From Solirubrobacterales bacterium (lineage in GTDB: Bacteria > Actinomycetota > Thermoleophilia > Solirubrobacterales > Solirubrobacteraceae), in the NCBI GenBank assembly GCA_003132505.1, contig PKXY01000031.1, positions 180-41,204 of the forward strand: a stretch of 41,025 nt of DNA, in the 5' to 3' direction. The notes under the pieces were generated by a model that was not told the origin of the DNA, made no database searches, and saw nothing but the letters and a program-made list of their open reading frames with translations. A program made the translations under genes and the position numbers. Shown here piece by piece: positions 40,196-41,025 of this stretch. How positions within the stretch are numbered: position 1 is the first letter of the stretch; each line of letters opens with the position of its first letter.

Positions 40196-41025
40196 ATGGG
40201 TCTGGCAAGGCAGCGCCACAGCAAACGGTCAGCGCGGGTTGACCAGGGGGAGTTGTGCCCACGCCACTCGCTCTACGAGCACGGCCTGGGTCAGCAGACC
40301 GCCTACGAGCTGATCTCGAACGAGCTGCTGCTGGACGGCAGCGCGCGACTTAATCTGGCCACGTTCGTCACCACATGGATGCCCAGCCTCGCCGGGGAGT
40401 TGATGGCCCAGACCGCCGACAAGAACATGATCGACAAGGACGAGTACCCGCAGACGGCGGAGATCGAGGCGCGCTGTGTCAACATCATCGCCCACCTCTG
40501 GAACGCCCCCCCGGAGCAGGGTGCGACGGGTTGCTCGACCACCGGTTCGAGCGAGGCCGTGATGCTCGGCGCGCTCGCGCTCAAGTGGCGCTGGCGCGAG
40601 CGGATGCGGGCCGCCGGCAAGGCGACCGACAGACCGAACCTCGTGACCGGCGCCAACGTGCAGGTCTGCTGGGAGAAGTTCTGCCGTTATTGGGATGTCG
40701 AGCCCCGGCTCGTGCCGATGGAGGGATCGCGCTACCACCTCGACGCCGAGCAGGCGGTCAAGCACTGCGACGAGAACACGATCGGCGTCGCCGCGGTGCT
40801 CGGCTCGACCTTCGATGGCAGCTACGAGCCGGTGGCGGAGATCGCGACGGCGCTGGATGAGTTCGAGCGCGACAGCGGTATCGACGTGCCGCTCCACGTC
40901 GACGCGGCTTCGGGCGGGTTCGTCGCGCCGTTCATCCAGCCCGAGATCGAATGGGACTTTCGCATCCCGCGGGTGCAGTCGATCAACGCATCCGGACACA
41001 AGTACGGCCTCGTCTACCCCGGCGT
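40196..41025 (+). CDS. gadB: Glutamate decarboxylase (3' end cut off by window)
   Basis: 276 codons are visible from ATG 40196, which follows GAGGAGG by 5 nt. PLP enzyme that converts glutamate to GABA and CO2, consuming a proton. Seen: [60 protein letters not shown] (the GadA/B signature), [35 protein letters not shown] (Asp to the pyridine nitrogen) and Lys269 in [14 protein letters not shown] as Schiff-base lysine, close to Lys276 of the E. coli enzyme. GABA produced could be oxidised via a transaminase and the succinate-semialdehyde dehydrogenase at 13.9 kb. No antiporter gene is visible in the window. Confidence 0.95.
   Translation, partial: MGLARQRHSKRSARVDQGELCPRHSLYEHGLGQQTAYELISNELLLDGSARLNLATFVTTWMPSLAGELMAQTADKNMIDKDEYPQTAEIEARCVNIIAHLWNAPPEQGATGCSTTGSSEAVMLGALALKWRWRERMRAAGKATDRPNLVTGANVQVCWEKFCRYWDVEPRLVPMEGSRYHLDAEQAVKHCDENTIGVAAVLGSTFDGSYEPVAEIATALDEFERDSGIDVPLHVDAASGGFVAPFIQPEIEWDFRIPRVQSINASGHKYGLVYPG

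Noticed and set aside
1..41025. Defence island, prophage, biosynthetic cluster or mobile element
   Set aside because: I looked for integrase, transposase, restriction, toxin-antitoxin, NRPS/PKS and phage structural motifs and found none; the gene set is metabolic and envelope-related.

Overview
The window is about 41 kb of high-GC DNA (codons mostly ending in G or C) that looks like the chromosome of a free-living actinobacterium. Three things suggest this: a mix of mycobacterial-type membrane proteins (MptB-like and other GT-C proteins, DUF2142), a DUF3107-like small protein, and many genes that appear to start directly behind a TAnnnT hexamer without a leader. The gene mix would suit Thermoleophilia/Solirubrobacterales, but that is inference. 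One tRNA-Phe gene is present. I see no rRNA, insertion sequence, prophage or CRISPR array.

Layout. 1-6.2 kb (mostly minus strand): a cut-off aspartyl/asparaginyl hydroxylase, a secreted clan-A glycoside hydrolase, a siroheme-pathway dehydrogenase with a Cys-rich N-terminus, and a group MptB-like transferase > one-TM protein > RarA ATPase. 6.2-10.4 kb: a divergent GNAT/M20 peptidase pair, then a tightly overlapping plus-strand run (methylmalonyl-CoA epimerase, DUF3107-like, PAP2 phosphatase, YchF). 10.4-15.3 kb: a CitE-like lyase, a fold-III PLP amino-acid decarboxylase, a 5'-3' exonuclease and an aldehyde dehydrogenase of the succinate-semialdehyde type. 15.3-24.5 kb is more accessory: a large GT-C-like membrane protein, a zinc-ribbon methyltransferase, a secreted arylsulfotransferase-like protein, a DUF2007-like protein, a hybrid histidine kinase and a lower-GC DUF1801 gene, with the longest non-coding gaps of the window. 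24.6-32.4 kb: an EamA transporter, a DUF1003 protein and a complete oligopeptide ABC transporter operon (binding protein, two permeases, fused double ATPase). 32.4-41 kb: a secreted protein, a VOC dioxygenase with a candidate operator, tRNA-Phe, an M29 aminopeptidase, a luciferase-like monooxygenase behind a possible 10-codon leader ORF, small conserved-looking proteins, a DUF2142 protein, a nitroreductase and a cut-off glutamate decarboxylase.

How the genes may work together: the peptide importer, the M20 and M29 peptidases, the amino-acid decarboxylase, glutamate decarboxylase and semialdehyde dehydrogenase fit peptide and amino-acid use with polyamine/GABA turnover. The GT-C proteins, MptB-like protein, glycoside hydrolase and PAP2 phosphatase fit envelope glycan metabolism. 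No clearly new multi-gene system is visible. The observations most worth following are the recurrent leaderless-start signature, which decides several starts including a probable CTG start, the short leader ORF before the monooxygenase, the tandem 46-bp repeat with hairpin near 20.5 kb, and the palindrome before the VOC dioxygenase.
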